A stretch of 64,000 nucleotides of DNA from Euborellia annulipes. Taxonomy: Eukaryota; Arthropoda; Insecta; Dermaptera; Anisolabididae. Each line of letters starts with the position of its first letter. Position 1 is the first letter of the stretch. Made by a program: the position numbers and the translations under genes. The stretch spans positions 1 through 64,000 of the forward strand of contig JAKCPI010001625.1 of NCBI GenBank assembly GCA_023213315.1, read 5' to 3'. Positions 14,201 through 29,200 of this stretch are shown piece after piece. The notes under the pieces are model-generated. The model saw only the letters and a program-made list of their open reading frames with translations. It made no database searches and was not told the DNA's origin.

Positions 14201-17200
14201 CATCCTCCATTTCCATCGAATCGCTCGAAGAATACACTGAAAGAGAAGCCCTGAAGCTAAAAACCCACCCTTTCTTCATTACCTATTAGCTAAATGTTTG
14301 CCAGAATGGCAGAACACACCTTATAACTTGACGACTTGGTGATCTCGCAGAAAGGCAGATCGCAGCAAGGAAACCTAACCTAAAGAGGAAGAGAGTTTGG
14401 GGCCTAAAATACCTATGTGTGTGTGAGTGTTTGAGAGGAAGGGTAGGGAGGTAGAGGATTGAGAGAGTTATTTTCATCTTTAAACTTCATTTGAACTGAA
14501 AATTGAATTTTATAATCAATTTTTATAAAATTTTCAAATATCTATAATTTTGTTTTTTTATATATAAATTGATTTTTTTTTCTTTATTTATTACAATTTT
14601 TATTTTATTTATATATAAAAAAAATCACACGGTATAAGAATGATTCGGAAAAAAATAGAAATCTACATAATTTATTTAGAGAAATTAGTAGTTTTAGGTA
14701 AATGATGAAATTCTAATTAAAAATAAATGAACTTTAATAAAAGAATATAGTAAAAAAATGAAAATAACCAAGTTGCAAATCAGGGTTCTCAACCACCGCG
14801 CATTGCAATTGCACCACGAGATGTTCTTTTTTATATAAAAATTAAATTTATTTTTATTATTTATTTATTTCATTTATTTTTTTTTTTTTATTTAAATATA
14901 AATTACAACATCACGATGGACAAGTGCAAATATAAAAAAATTAAAGATATTCCCGTTCAGAAGAAAAATGAAAATTTCTTAATTATTTTTATTATTAAAG
15001 TAATAGAATCATAATTTGTCTTTGAAAATGTTAATCGTTTTTCGTTTATCCGTTTTATGAATACAAAAATGAATAAATAACGGTTTATAATTGAAAATAA
15101 GTTGGGAACCACATGACTTACATTAATATATGTGTGTGAGGTGTGTGTATATGTGCGAATTCTCAACTATTGATCAAAATCTAAAAAAATTTTATTTTTA
15201 AATATTAAACTTTTTAAGTTTATCTTTGATTGTAAATTATTATTGTTGTAAAAAGAATTTAAGTTTTTTTTTTTTTGTCATCTTACATTACAGATACACT
15301 TGAGTTGAAGAACTAAAATTGTCATCAGTCAACTTAAGTTTGGTGATTTTTTTGGAAAAATTTAGTAAGAGAACATAGTTTCAAGTTAATCTAATTTAAA
15401 GAACATAATATTGTAATGATATATTGTTCCTTTATTAGAAATTTGAAAAAAATATCACCAACTATATGGTTTATAATATTTTTTCAAATTTTTAAGATTG
15501 GCCTAAATATCATATCGATATTAATTTTGACATCAAACTAGCGCTGTTATTAACAATTTCTAAAAGAATATCACTTGACTCTTTTTGACTGTAAAAATTT
15601 AAGAAGAGCTCAACTCTAGTTAAACTGTAAAAAATCTGAGTCTCCTTTAATATAATCGCTGGCCTTACTTCAAGTTCCTTGAGAAGAGAAGCTCAGTAGA
15701 AAGACTAGAAGAGAAGATCAGTTGCTACTCGAGAAGAATTGTTGCAGCAGAAGCGAGGCTCACTTGTTACTCCAGAAGAGAGGGCAGAAGTCAAATCAAT
15801 CTCATGAAAGTAGACCGGGAACTGAAAGAAAAGAAAACGACAGTAATTAATAAAATGTAATACATTTTTGGATAGTTTCGCTAAAAAACTATTTCAGCTT
15901 ATATAAAAAAAAAAAAAAAAAAAAAAATGCTTTCTATAATAAAAATATAATATAGGCAATAGAAAGTCAAATTTGTTTTATTGAAAATTAATTTAAGAAA
16001 AAAAATTACCAGCTGACTCGAAGAGTAATGTCCTTCATCATTCGTGTATAAAGTAATAATAACCCCCCCAACTTTTTATATAAGTCTCGTTCTGTATGAT
16101 GATGCCTGTTTAGGTAAAATACAGCATCTGGAGATTGAGTCCGAGAAATATTGTCTCATAAGTTCAAGGACTATCTGAAAAAAAAATTTAATTCCTTTTA
16201 TTAAAAGTTTGAAAACATTCTAGAATCAGAAGCAAATTAGTATGTGCCCCCCCCCCAGTGGACGGACAAAAAATACTATAATTCTCTTTATGTATTTTAT
16301 TTTTAGATAAAAAATTACAAATTCCTCAAGATTTAAAAAACTCCTCTCCTGAGGGCTTGTACCTGATAATATAACACCCAATGAATTCATTTATCATAAT
16401 ATTCATTAATGATATGGAAATGTAATTTCTTGAAAAAACAAACAAACAAAAAATTAATATTCCTAATTTTATTTAGCGCAGCTGAATTGGCCTTCGAAGT
16501 TGAAATATTAAGAGAAATGAAATATATCTGAATAACTATTAAGTCAAATAAAAAATATTTTCGGTGTGAGATTCAAATTCTAAGTGGGCCGTCCAAGTCT
16601 AGATGCATAGCTAGTTTTTATAGAAAAAAGAAAATTTATAAGTAATAACAATAATCAAAAAAATTTTGAGGCTTAAAGAGACTAGGTCCTCCAAATCTGT
16701 CTATGCAGCTAGTTTAAATAAAAATGTTAAAAGAAATAATTTTTTTTTGTCTTGCATCTGAGAACATTTCGACCCCGTCCCTATAATTTTCATTTGATTG
16801 GAAGCCAATTTAATTGAAATAAATATTTCTCACTTAAAACGGGAGGCAAACAAGAGCACATGAAGCTAATGCTTTACCTCTGTAGGCCTTCTACGGATCA
16901 AGGGAAGAAATACATTTAAGAGAAATATGATGATTATTATGAAAAATATCTGGCTGAGTAGCTAGTTTTTTAATGAAATAAATATTTACAAATAAATTAT
17001 GAAGAGAAATTAAAAATGTGAAAATGGTGTTTCCGAGTAAACCGCCCAAAACTGGCTATGCAGCTAGTTATAGAAATTTTAAGATATTCATATATAGCAA
17101 GAGAAATAAAAATTTTTTGTGGGTGTTTAAAGAGACCCTTTGACTTTTAAGTCGGGCAATTTCGAATATGGAGATCCCAGCTGGGCCGCCCCAGTCTGGC

Positions 17201-20200
17201 AAAGCATCTAGTTATTAAATTAAATGATAAGATATTTATAAGTAAGCTTATTATGAGTAATAAAAAGTTTTTGCGGATTTCAAATATGGATAGATGGCCT
17301 CTTATGGCCCACTCTCCAAAATCTGGCTGAGCAGCTAGTTTTTTAATGAAATAAATATTTACAAATAAATTATGAAGAGAAATTAAAAATTTTCAGAATT
17401 TGTGAAAATGCTGTTTCAGAGTAAACCGCCCAAATCTGGCTTTGCAGCTAGTTATTATAGGAATCTTAAATAAGATATTCATATATAGCAAGAGAAATAA
17501 AAATTTTTTGTGGGTGTTTAAAGAGAGCCTTTGAATGGCCTTTTAAGTCGGGCTGTGCAGCTAGTAAATAAATTAGATCATATTTATATTCAGCCTTTAA
17601 ATCTAATTTTTTGTATGTCATCTAAAAATTATTTATTTGAACCAAATAATAACTCTCACTTATTGTTAAATGAGATCGTGGCTAATCGAAATCGGTTAGT
17701 AAGTAATAAATATTTTATCATTTAACAACAACAAGTCTTATTGTTTGAATTAAAAATAATCACCAGGGTATTGTTGAAGAGAAGAAGCCAAGATGGCTGG
17801 TTACAGAGTCCTCTCAATTGGCAATGATGGATGGGTGAATAAACCGTTGCTGTTAGTTGGTTTCCTGTTTTGAAAAAAAAAAATTCGTTGTTAGTATAAA
17901 AAATAATTAATTTCACTTAATGTTAAAGGAGGTAGGTCTTTCAACTTTCAACTATTAAGTTGAAATCGACATTTAATATCAAAATCATAAATTGATCTTG
18001 TTAAAACGATTTATCAACTTTTGTTTCTTTTAATACTAATTTGAATATTTAATCGAAATATTAAAACTTTTTTAAATTTTCATATAAAAATGTTTAAAAG
18101 TAATTAAAAGAATCATTTATATGCAAAAAGAATTTAAAAAATATAAAATTTACCTGAAATTTCGAGGAACGGGGGGAGGAGGTATCAATGGCTTGAATAA
18201 GCGTCCTCTCGTCTAGCAGCGGAGGGGTGGTGAGAGACGGCGCCACTGCTGAGACGGTGAGAGGGGAGGGCAACAAGGCTCTTGGCAAGGGGAAATGGCC
18301 TAGAAAGAAAAGAATCCCATTGTTAGAGCGCTTGAAATTTACTCCCACTCCTTTGGTGAGGGGAATGTAGGGGGAGGGATGGCCAAGCTGTGGGATGAGA
18401 TGAGGAAGGGGAAAGTTGGGTGATCTTGAAGAGGGGAAACGACGAATTGTAGGAGTGCAAGAAATTACTCCTACTCAAGGGGGAGGGGGGGGGGGGGGCT
18501 GCCCGCTTGAAAGGAATGGGCAAGGCGATCAGAGCGGAGCTAATGAAGAGAGGGGAGAGCGATCATGGAACATAATCTTATCTTTTGTAAATTTCTTAAA
18601 AACTAAAAATTGAATGCTACACTATTTTCTGATGGAAAATAATAAAAATAAATAAAAATTTTATGAACTGAAATAAAGAAATATGTTGAAGAAAGGCAAA
18701 GTATTAAGCGGTAATTCGTTGATTGAAAAAAAATTCCATCATGAATAATTTACTCCTACCTCTAAACCACATTTAATTATTATAATTATTATAAAATTAA
18801 TTATTTATCATTAGATTTTCAGTTAAAATAATTGGTTAATTATTTTAATAACGTTATAATATATACAGAGGTATATTTTAAAAGCAAACAAGTAGGAAAA
18901 GGGAACAGGACAGAAGGGTAAGCCTATGTCACATTATTGAAGAAATAAAAAACAGATAATGAAATGTATTAGCCTATTATTTTATTTTAAATTTTGGTGG
19001 TATGGCTACTACAGTAATTTAAATAAAAATGGGGGGGGGGAGTTTAAATTGCCTCAGAAACAGATTAAAATGTAAAAAAAATTCAATTGTTCATAACTTT
19101 TTTTCTTAAGTAAATGCGAATAAAAAATTTATTTGAATAGATAAATATTCATTTATTCTAATAGGTTTCTAACACCTAAATTGACTGTTGATTCTTTGCG
19201 TTAAAAGTAAGCCAAAAAGTAATGACCGCCTAGTATCTAGACAACAAGAAACCTCCATTCTATAATATATTATAGGAAATAAAAATATTTTTTATTAATT
19301 AAACATTTCTTTTATTTAAAATAATTTCAGCCCTTGAGCTAGGGCTCAAGAGTTCGCTCCCTTCTCATGCGACAAAAATAAATTTATTTCAATCTAATTG
19401 GGTACCGATAATTTGAAATAAATAGACACGGGGTCTAAATGGCCTCCGATGCCGAAAAAGACCTTAAATAAATTAAAATAAAAAAAATTTCAAATGGACC
19501 TATTGATTTTTTTTGAAGAATTCTTTAGTCTTTTCACAGTAGGTATACAAATTATATTTAGTTTACTCTTAAGGAGTGAGCATTTCAACAACTTTAGTTA
19601 TTTACTTTACAATTTTATATTAAGAACGAAATAAATTTAAATCTTATTTTGATTACAATTTATCGTCTCTTGGGAATCATCTCTAGAAAGCTGAGATGAA
19701 CAGAGCCTAAAAGCTCTAAATTGATAAACGGCCCAAATACCAGAGTAGCAAAGTAAAGGGTTAATATTTACCTGACGCTTCTTTTCATGCGTCAAGTGAC
19801 GTCTAAATATCTTTTTGAATCATTAAATGGATTCGTTTCCTGTCTCTTGCGTACCAAAACCCCCTCTTTTGTAAAATATGAAATTGTCATTCTTTTTCTT
19901 TTCTTTCTTTCTTATGAATAAAACAAAATCTTTTTTTTTTTTTTTTTTTCATTCTCACAGAAGAGTAAGCTTTTTTTGTACGATGAAAAATAAATTTATT
20001 TCAGAGATTAAAATTTAAAAACAAAAAAAAAAAAAAAAAAAAAAAAAAACCGAGGTGGATAAAAAAAACATATTGCTATCACATATATTATCCACTTAAA
20101 TATAAATGTTTAAAAAAAATTAAATTTTTATTTTTGTCTTTTGACCATTCATTTGGTATGTCCGTTTCTCGCTAAAAGAAAAATAAGGATATTTTTGGAA

Positions 20201-23200
20201 AATAATCAAATTCTATAAAAATAACTAACTAAAAGTTTTCATATCTAACAATAGGCCTATAATTTCTTAAATTTTTTGGAAAGGAAAAAAATTTAAGTAC
20301 CTTTGTTTTTAATTAGAAAAAGAATCACAACTTTTCATGGGCGTAGCCAGGCCTCTTTTTTTTTTTGGGGGGGGGGGAAGGGCAACCACTCGTTAGGAGG
20401 AGAGGAGGGGGGTATGCAATAAATAGATTATTAATTATTTATTTAAATTATTTTCCTTATATAAGCTCATTAAAAAAAAAAAAATTCACAATAGAAAAAA
20501 TATATATTTGTTTTTAATAGACAAAAAATTTTCAGAACATACAGGGGTATGGCTAAGGTGACCACACGCCCCGATTTTGGCGGGACAGTCCCGCTTTTTG
20601 GAGGATTGTCCCGCCGATTTTTTAAAATGTCCCGGTTTTTAGAAAATATCTACATTTCATATTTTAAATATACTGCAAAAATATTTTACTTATTATTTAT
20701 TAATTATTTTAGTTAGGAACGGAAGTTTCGGTTTCGGCCAAAGAGTTTAAAAATATTGGACGAGATTCATATTCGGAATTCATCCCATTTGTCCCGCTTT
20801 GTCTCTATGAAAATGTGGTCACTTTAGTATTGGCCCCTCTGGCTATGCCCAAGCAACTTTTTAAAATTGATTAAAAAAGAAAAAATTAATTTTAAATGTG
20901 ATTTATTTTGAAAAGTTTTGAGTTTAAAAAATATAAATTAATATTTAATTTTAAATTAAAACATAAAATGGAATAGAAATTAAATTAAATTTCATTTTAC
21001 TAACGACTGTATTTTTTATCTATGAATTTAACCCAAATCCCAGAGGTATAGAATGTAAGGTGGGTCTAATAATGAGACGATATAAAATTGCTGGTTGGCT
21101 TTTATTAATATTAATCTGGCGGGTCGCAGGCGGTGTTTAACACAACCCTTGATTCTAAAATTGGAGTGGGGGAAAGGGAAGGGTAGGACATTTAAAACAT
21201 ATAACCTTCGCTTGGGAATGTCTTAAATATCAAATGAAATATTAGCTTGGCCTTTATTAAGATTTAAAATTAAAATCAGAGAGAATTAAATGAGATTTCC
21301 AATAAAGTCTTAAAATTAAAAGAACTTCAGATTTGAAGAAGCTTTTACTACCCTCCGCCTTCTTTATCTCCCGGTATTATTAATTTTGTCTCCAGGAGTA
21401 TGGAGAGCAATTTAGATTATTCTTTCAAATTTTTTTTTTTATCTTTATTTTACATTTATTCTCAAATTTTATTATTATACTAATAAAGGTGTTTTTCTAT
21501 CTCGATCTCCGATTATTAAATAAATTTAGTTGAATTCTAAGATTAAGTCATTTGGAAAATCAAAATAAATAATAAGCTTAATAATAATAGAGGGCCGCTG
21601 AGAGCCTTGCCGGGCTTTTCCCGGGCCTTTCTACTTCTAAAAAGTTTTTTTTTTAATTCGAATATATGCGTTTCAGAGGGAAAAAAAATATTTTTAATTT
21701 TTTTTTTTCATTATCCAATTAAAAGTTAAAACTTAAAGGGCCTAGCCCTCCTCAGGGAGAAAATATTAATGAAAATATTTTCAAATATAGACCACTTTTT
21801 TTCTTGAAACATTTAGAGATGTAGTAATTTAAAATTTTTTCATTTGAATGTAATAATTTAAATTTTTTTCATTTGGAATTTATGATTAAAGTTTAAAGTG
21901 TTCTATGCTCCTAAGAGGATTTGAAACTTGGGGCCTAACAAAAAAAGAATATCCGTATTGCTAATAAAAAAAAATGGAACAAAGATTTCTTGACAAATAC
22001 AGAAATATATAAACAAATAACGCAATTAACTAAAATTGCTCGTAAAAGTAATTGTGTTTTCTTTTCTAATAGCCGCTCTAAATCTGTAGAGACCAACAAT
22101 TAAAAACCCAATTGGGCTTCTACTGGTCCGATTGGTTCTTCTATAGAAGAACTGTCAATACTGACAATTTCAAGGAGTTCGTTAGAGAATTCTTCATTGA
22201 ACAAGCAAGAAATTCTACCTAGTTGGCAATTCAAAGAAGCACCATTCGTTTAATAAATAAATAGTAATAAATGTTTGTAACGATTAATTATATTTTGTGC
22301 AGGTTTGGACCGGAGATGAGACGCGTGTACAAACCAGGACTACCATTTCTTGGGAGAGTACAAGCATTAAGTACAGAACGTTCAGTTCGAGTGCGGGTTA
22401 AAGTCTACGATAACACGACAGCGATCTACAGTCAAGATGTTGAAATCGCGGCTAACTTAGGATACTTCGCTGTTCCTGCAATCCTAGCTGATAGTGAAGT
22501 AATCACACTTCAGGTAATCTATATTCACATTTTATTTCTTTTAATTTTGGGGCAGATTTTCTACATATTTTTATAACTCCTAGTAGTTCTGCATGTTCTC
22601 CATAACTGAGTGATTTTATCTGTCTAAATTCATACTACTTTTTCAAATTAATCACTTGCTTTGATTTTTAAAAAGTCATTTTGCACAAGCCTAAAGTTTG
22701 AAAGTTCTTTTTCATTCTTTCGTTTTGTTTAATCTTCCATGTTCGATATCCCTTATTTCTTCCCCTCTCACTCTTCTTGCATTAAAATCTCCTGCTGTCA
22801 CTTCATTTCCCTTCATCATTCATTCATTTTTCAATTTCGCCTGACAGTTCTCCTTTTAATAATCTCTAACCCTAAATTCCTAAAATCATTCAGCTTTTTT
22901 TTTTTTACAAGTGACTGACTTTCAAATTTATAGTTTGAATTTTCTTTCAATTTCATTATCTAAGGTATTATTTTATTCATCTACTACAGGATGATATAAA
23001 TATTATAGTGAATTAATATTTGAGAGGGATTAGTCGAAATTAATTAGTAAGTTGGTCCTTCGGGTTTCCTAGCTTCAAGCAACCAATCATACTAATTCCA
23101 TGGTTTTTGATACATTTGCAGTCAAATATGACTGAAAAAATACAATTAAAAAACAATGCTATTGAAAAATTAGCTTCTCTAGTAAGTCGGTTTTTAAATT

Positions 23201-26200
23201 AATAATTATTAAAAAAATATATAGACCTCTATAAAAAAAAGAATGGCAAACTGATTAGATAAATTGGAGTGGAGGGGGAATGATTGAACTAGTTACCTTA
23301 ATAAAAATTCACCAGCAAGCACATGCGTTAAATCATTTCTCCCCGTTATACGTATTCACTTGAGGATATTTACATATGCGGATTTGATAAAAAAAAAAAA
23401 AAGAAAAAAAAATAAATGGAAAAATTGAATTTTCTCAAAGAAGAAAAGTGAATTTAGAGATCCAAGTAGAAAAGAGAGAATTTTATTCTTTCACATAAAT
23501 ATGTTGATTTTTTTTTCAATCCAAAAGTGTTATCTAAATAAAAACAGTAAAAAAATATACTAGATTTTTTTTTATTATTAATGTAATGTTAATTTTGACG
23601 ATTTTTAAAAACTCGTTTTATATTATTTTTTAAAAAGATTAATCAAAATATTAATTAGCTTTATCTCCTTATGAGGACCGTAACAAATTCTAGCTTGTAT
23701 CAAAATTTAATTAAATTAATAAAAAAGTAAAAAAATAACTATCAAAATGCTCTCAGAAACGTTCATGGGTGAAAATTCAACAACTTTTTAGTTTTTTCTC
23801 AACTAATGAAAATACCAGTGGACTCAGGCCTAGCCTAAGGAGGAGTGTTTTGGGAAGTTCAAACCTCTCTCTCCATGGTTCTAAAACTACAGTAATTAGG
23901 TATATCATGATTGTATGAAATAAAATATATAGACGTCTCTATAAATTTATAATAATCTCAAAATAGTCAATAATATTTGGGCAACAAACCCCTCATTTAA
24001 AACAGATGAAACTGCAAACAGTCCTAGGAGAACCTAAGATATTGAAATTTGGTGTGAATCGGTGAGTGGTATCAATATTTATTGAGAAGCATGATTTTCT
24101 CATGATCCCCTGGGTCAAAACTTTTGGAATTGAGGCCAAATTTGGGATCAAATCATATCAAATTATTTAAGAAGGGAAGAGGAAATTAAAGGTTCTGAAC
24201 CCACCCTCCGCCATTATAAATATCTGGTTACGCCTATGGTCAAAGATAATAAAGTTAATTGTATAAGGGCATCATGGTTCAATCTTGAATATCTTTATTT
24301 TGACCTTATTTTTTTTTTTTTTTTCAAATAAATTATTAATTATTTATTTCCTTTTTTATCGACTTTTTTATTACTTACAGATAAATAAGTTTTATACAAG
24401 TTTTTATTTGAAAGCCAAAAGTTTTTATGTCTGATAATCCTTTTGTATTTCGATCCATTTAACCTTAAAAGCGTATATATTTACACTAAATTGGCTTGAC
24501 TAATCCCAAACAAATTTAATATCTTAGAGGGTGTTTTTTTTTTTTTTTTTTTTTTTAATGGCTTGAAAATCAGCTCGTAAATAAGAACATAAAACGGTTA
24601 ATGAAAAACAGAGCCGGTATAAATAATAGAAAATGTACTAAAAAAAAATTAATTAAAAATATAGGTAAGCCAAAAGATGAGAGGCGTGGTCCATTTTACT
24701 CCCCAAGGAATCTCAAGCATAAAAAATAGGGATTTCCTTTCTTTGAACGTAGAATATTAACACTCCCAAGAACTTGGGTTTTTGTAAGGCTATGAACTTT
24801 TCCAAGGGGGATTTTTTTACAAAAAGGAGTTTATATTTAAGGTCTTAAAAGATCTGTATTAATAGCCAATTAATAAAATAAGAAAATTTACTTTTAGGCA
24901 GGTGAAAGTTTTTTGATAAAAGGATTCCTTTTGCTTTGTTCTTGGTTTTCATATTCTTTTTATAATTAAGAAATAATAAATAATAAATAGGTATTCAAAT
25001 ATCAAAATGACTTTTATATAGAACTACACCTTAAACTTATTTAAACTTTTTGTATGTAAATTCAATATCCTGAAAAAATCTCAATATTTTAAGTTGTGAC
25101 ATTATACACTGAAAAAGCAATATATTTATAGTTAATAGATTTTATTTAATGCAAAGAAATCCTTGACATAATAATGGCGAAATAAAAAGTCGGTTCAATA
25201 CTAATATTTGATATTTTTTTATTAAATATAATATATGACTAGCTAAAATATAGATATATTAATAGTTAAGATGCCTCTATTTGAATCAGTTACAATAATT
25301 TTATTCCCATATCCCTTAGGCAAAAGCGGCTCAACCCTAGATATATTAATAGTTAAGATGCCAATATTTAAACCGAGCATCACTAAAGTTTATTATTAAG
25401 ATAATGATATTTGAATTAAATGGTCGAATCCTCAAATTTAATAATACAGTACTTATATAAAATATTTATTTATTTTAGTCAAAATTTTTTTATTTTAAGA
25501 AAAATCTACATATTTTTGGATAGAAGAATAATATATTAATATCGAACAGAAGCTATATTAAAATTAAAAACTTGAGTAGTTAAGTTAAATATTCAATAGG
25601 TTATATTAAAAAATTAAAAATTTCAATGAATTACTAAACTATATGAAGGAACTTTTGTGGTTATTATTATTATTACGGGAGGTTTTAATTATAGACCACA
25701 TTAGTATTAATTATTAATTAAAAATAAATATTGTAAAACGTCCCAACTGCTTATTCTGCAGTCGTTTTCAAGTCCTGTGCACTTGAAAATGAATGCAGAA
25801 TAATCAGTTGGGACGTTTTACAATATTTATTTTTAATTAATAATTAATACTAATGTGGTCTATAATTAAAACCTCCCGTAATATCTGAAGGAAGTAAATA
25901 TATTAATTTAAAACAATAAGTTTACATTTATTATAATTTTTTATTATTATGGATTAAATTATATAATACAATTTTAATTACATACCAGTAATTATACAAT
26001 AATATCGCAGAAATGAAGAGGAAGGAATGCAGTCAGAAAGAAAAGCTTTAATATCAAATCAAACTCCTTTATAACAAATGGTTTCTGCCAATTTTTGGGG
26101 CATTTTTTATAAAGGAGTTTGATTTGATATTAAAGGTTTTCTTTCTGGATGCATTCCTTCCTCTTCATTTCTGCGATTTAATTATACAAAGATATTTATT

Positions 26201-29200
26201 GTTTTGAAAATAGTACGTAATAATAATATCACATAAATAACTTTGGCACTGTGTTGAAAGTTCTTTTTTAACTTCATATATTGTTAAAATTGCTCGTCCT
26301 ATTGCATTTTCTTCTAAACCTTGTTTTAAAGTGATATGATTTTTTCAAAACATCTTTTAATTCTTCTACTGCAGATAAAATTGGTGAAATACTTGTTATG
26401 ACAAGCGGTGATGAATTAGAAGTTGAAGATTTCAAAGAAACAGTATTAGCAGCAATCTGTAATTTAGAGAATTGATTTAAAATTAAAAGTTTCAGTTGTA
26501 TGCACTCACATTTTTTATATTCATATGTACAAAAAAAATCGGTTATTATATTTTTTGTAAAAATTGGAAAATAATTAAAAAGTGAAATTGATTTAATAGT
26601 AATTATAGTTTTGTATACCAGTATAATTATATGGTATGTTAGCGAGGCGAATAGCTGAATCAGTATGTAGTAGAAAATAAAAGGTCGAGCAGCTATGTTA
26701 ATTTCTTTATTTAAGAACCCACAGCGACGTTTCGGTCGACTATGCGACTATCTTCATGAATGTCTTTCAAAGAACTTGAGAGGTTTTTCTTTTGACTGAA
26801 CTCTAGCCATGAAGATAGTCGCATAGTCGACCAAACGTCGCTGTGGGTTCTTAAATAAAGAAATTAACATAGCTGCTCGAACTTTTATTTTCTACTAAAA
26901 TTATATGATGTCCAGTTTATTACATTTTATTTAAAAATAAATATTTATTTAAAAATAAATATTAACAAGTGCCTATAAAATTTCCAGAAATTTTTAAATA
27001 AAATAATTTTATTTAAAATAGCCTTGCAACGTAATTATTTATTTTTTAAAATATTAATTAATTTAAATTTATATCTAAAAAAAAGCTGACTAAATTTTTA
27101 AAATGGTTGTATTAAATGTCTATGATGATATGAGTATACTAAATAATTTGTAATAAAATTTAAATATATGTGACCGTCCACTTGAAAAGTTACCAAATCT
27201 ATTGGGATCTTTAGCATTTCAATACGCTACCTGGTGGCTTAAAGTCGAACTAGCGATTGTAGGATAAACCTTCATACGTTTAACGTGATATAAGGGACAA
27301 GAACATTTAAACATCTGATATAATTGTATTATTTAAAAAAAAAGTTATAACCCACGAGTAAACATTATTGTTAGATTAATAAATAATACATACATACACT
27401 AATATATTCACAAATATGAAATTTTCTCCTTATAAAAATAAAAGCAATGTGTATCTACTTTGTGTTTATGGGTGTAAAAGTCATGCATCTAAGCATGAAA
27501 CAGTTCGATTTCATTCTTTTCCAAAAAAAAGACAGTATAGTGAAAATTATAAATAATTTTATTGTAGAAGAATCAATCTATCAGATTTTAGAAGCCTTCT
27601 TTTAATTTTGCCTCTATCTTTTTCTTGTTTTTCTCCAAAACAATTGTGCTCGAGCAAAGGCCTCTCATATCGTATTTTTTTAAGAGCTGATTTATGTGGT
27701 GCACTCCAAACACATTCACGTGATATTTTTTAAATCTTCTAAATTATTTTTGTAAGTACAAAAAAAAAAATTATTAATTTTATATTTAATTACCGGTATT
27801 AATTTTTTAGTTAATTTATCATTTAATTATCTTGTATTTATTATTACAATAAAATATTTCAAACACTTTTTGGCTAACATCATATCAGATATCATAAATA
27901 GCGGTTACAGAATAAAAGTACACCCCAAATGTGCTGCAGGTACTTCCTAATCCAGCCTTATACGAGCATCCATCCCAATTGTTATTATTATTATAAAATT
28001 TGATCATTTATTTCATGAAATTCTTCTCGTAAACTTGTTGTTTGTAAACAGAAAGCAAGAATTTGGTCTGTCATTGAAACTTTCATTACTATTACTCACT
28101 TTAAAACATGACCAGGATCAATAATATTGTCTCCACAAATAAAATTTCTATTAGTAAGTGTGGCAGAAGAAAACCTACAAATTTCCTGTATCGTCACACC
28201 CATTTTTTATTTTTAATTAAACTTTTTGTCTCATAAAACACGAGTACTTGCGTATCAGCTCAGCCATTCAATCCTACAATCGCTAGTTCATTTTTTGCCA
28301 CCAGGTGAAGCCACGCCTCTCCCATAGATCCCAATACTGGGCTAAATTTTCAGGAGAGCCGATTAGAAAAAGTTTTTTTTATTATTGATTTCGATTCTCT
28401 AGTTCTTCATCTTATATGATGAAATATTAGATCCATCAGAATATATTTATTTTATTTATAAAATATGAAAAAAACAAGACTTTAAACTCATTTTTCTCAA
28501 AACTAGTTTAAAAATTCCAGAATCGTGTCCATTTCAGTGTGAACAAGTATAAGAATCTCGGAGAATAAGAAGTCAGATATATGCTTAAAAAAATTTTTTT
28601 CTCGGGTTCCTATATCTGAAACCTTCTTTGATTGAAATGTTTTTCCGACGCATTTAATTAAGTTAAAAAAAAAAAGGTTTAAAAATTCATATCTTCCAAA
28701 CAAAAAATGATACAAACATTCTAAAAATGCCGACTTGCTGGGCAGGGTGTGTTCCGTACAGAAAGCATAAAAACTCTATTTGGACCCCGGTGAAGATTTG
28801 GTACCTTTTCATGAGGATGGTCATATATATCTCAGATAGATAATTGAATATGTTAGCTTATCAAAAAAAGTAAAAATATTGAAGAATGGAAAACATACAT
28901 ACCGTATTCATAATACTTCTTTCGAAGAATCAACCTTAACCCCACTTTTGGGAATATCGTTTCGAGTTCTTTTTCACTGTTTAAAAGAGCATAAAGAATG
29001 CTTAGGCTTGTAATCCCATTTTCTGTAGAAAATAAATTCAAAATTAGATAAGAAATTTAGAAAAAGTCACCGCTATATAGATAGCTAATAATTAATGCCG
29101 CTAATACAACAGTATTCAGTTGATATGAATTTTTACTTACCATTTAAGGTTTCGCTAATATTTGATAGTCCCCAATCTTCTAGAAGATCATCTAATTCCA

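Noticed and set aside
23818..24241. hAT-like element in intron 2
   Set aside because: Only the right end (GGTTACGCCTATGG) is plausible. The proposed left end does not pair convincingly.
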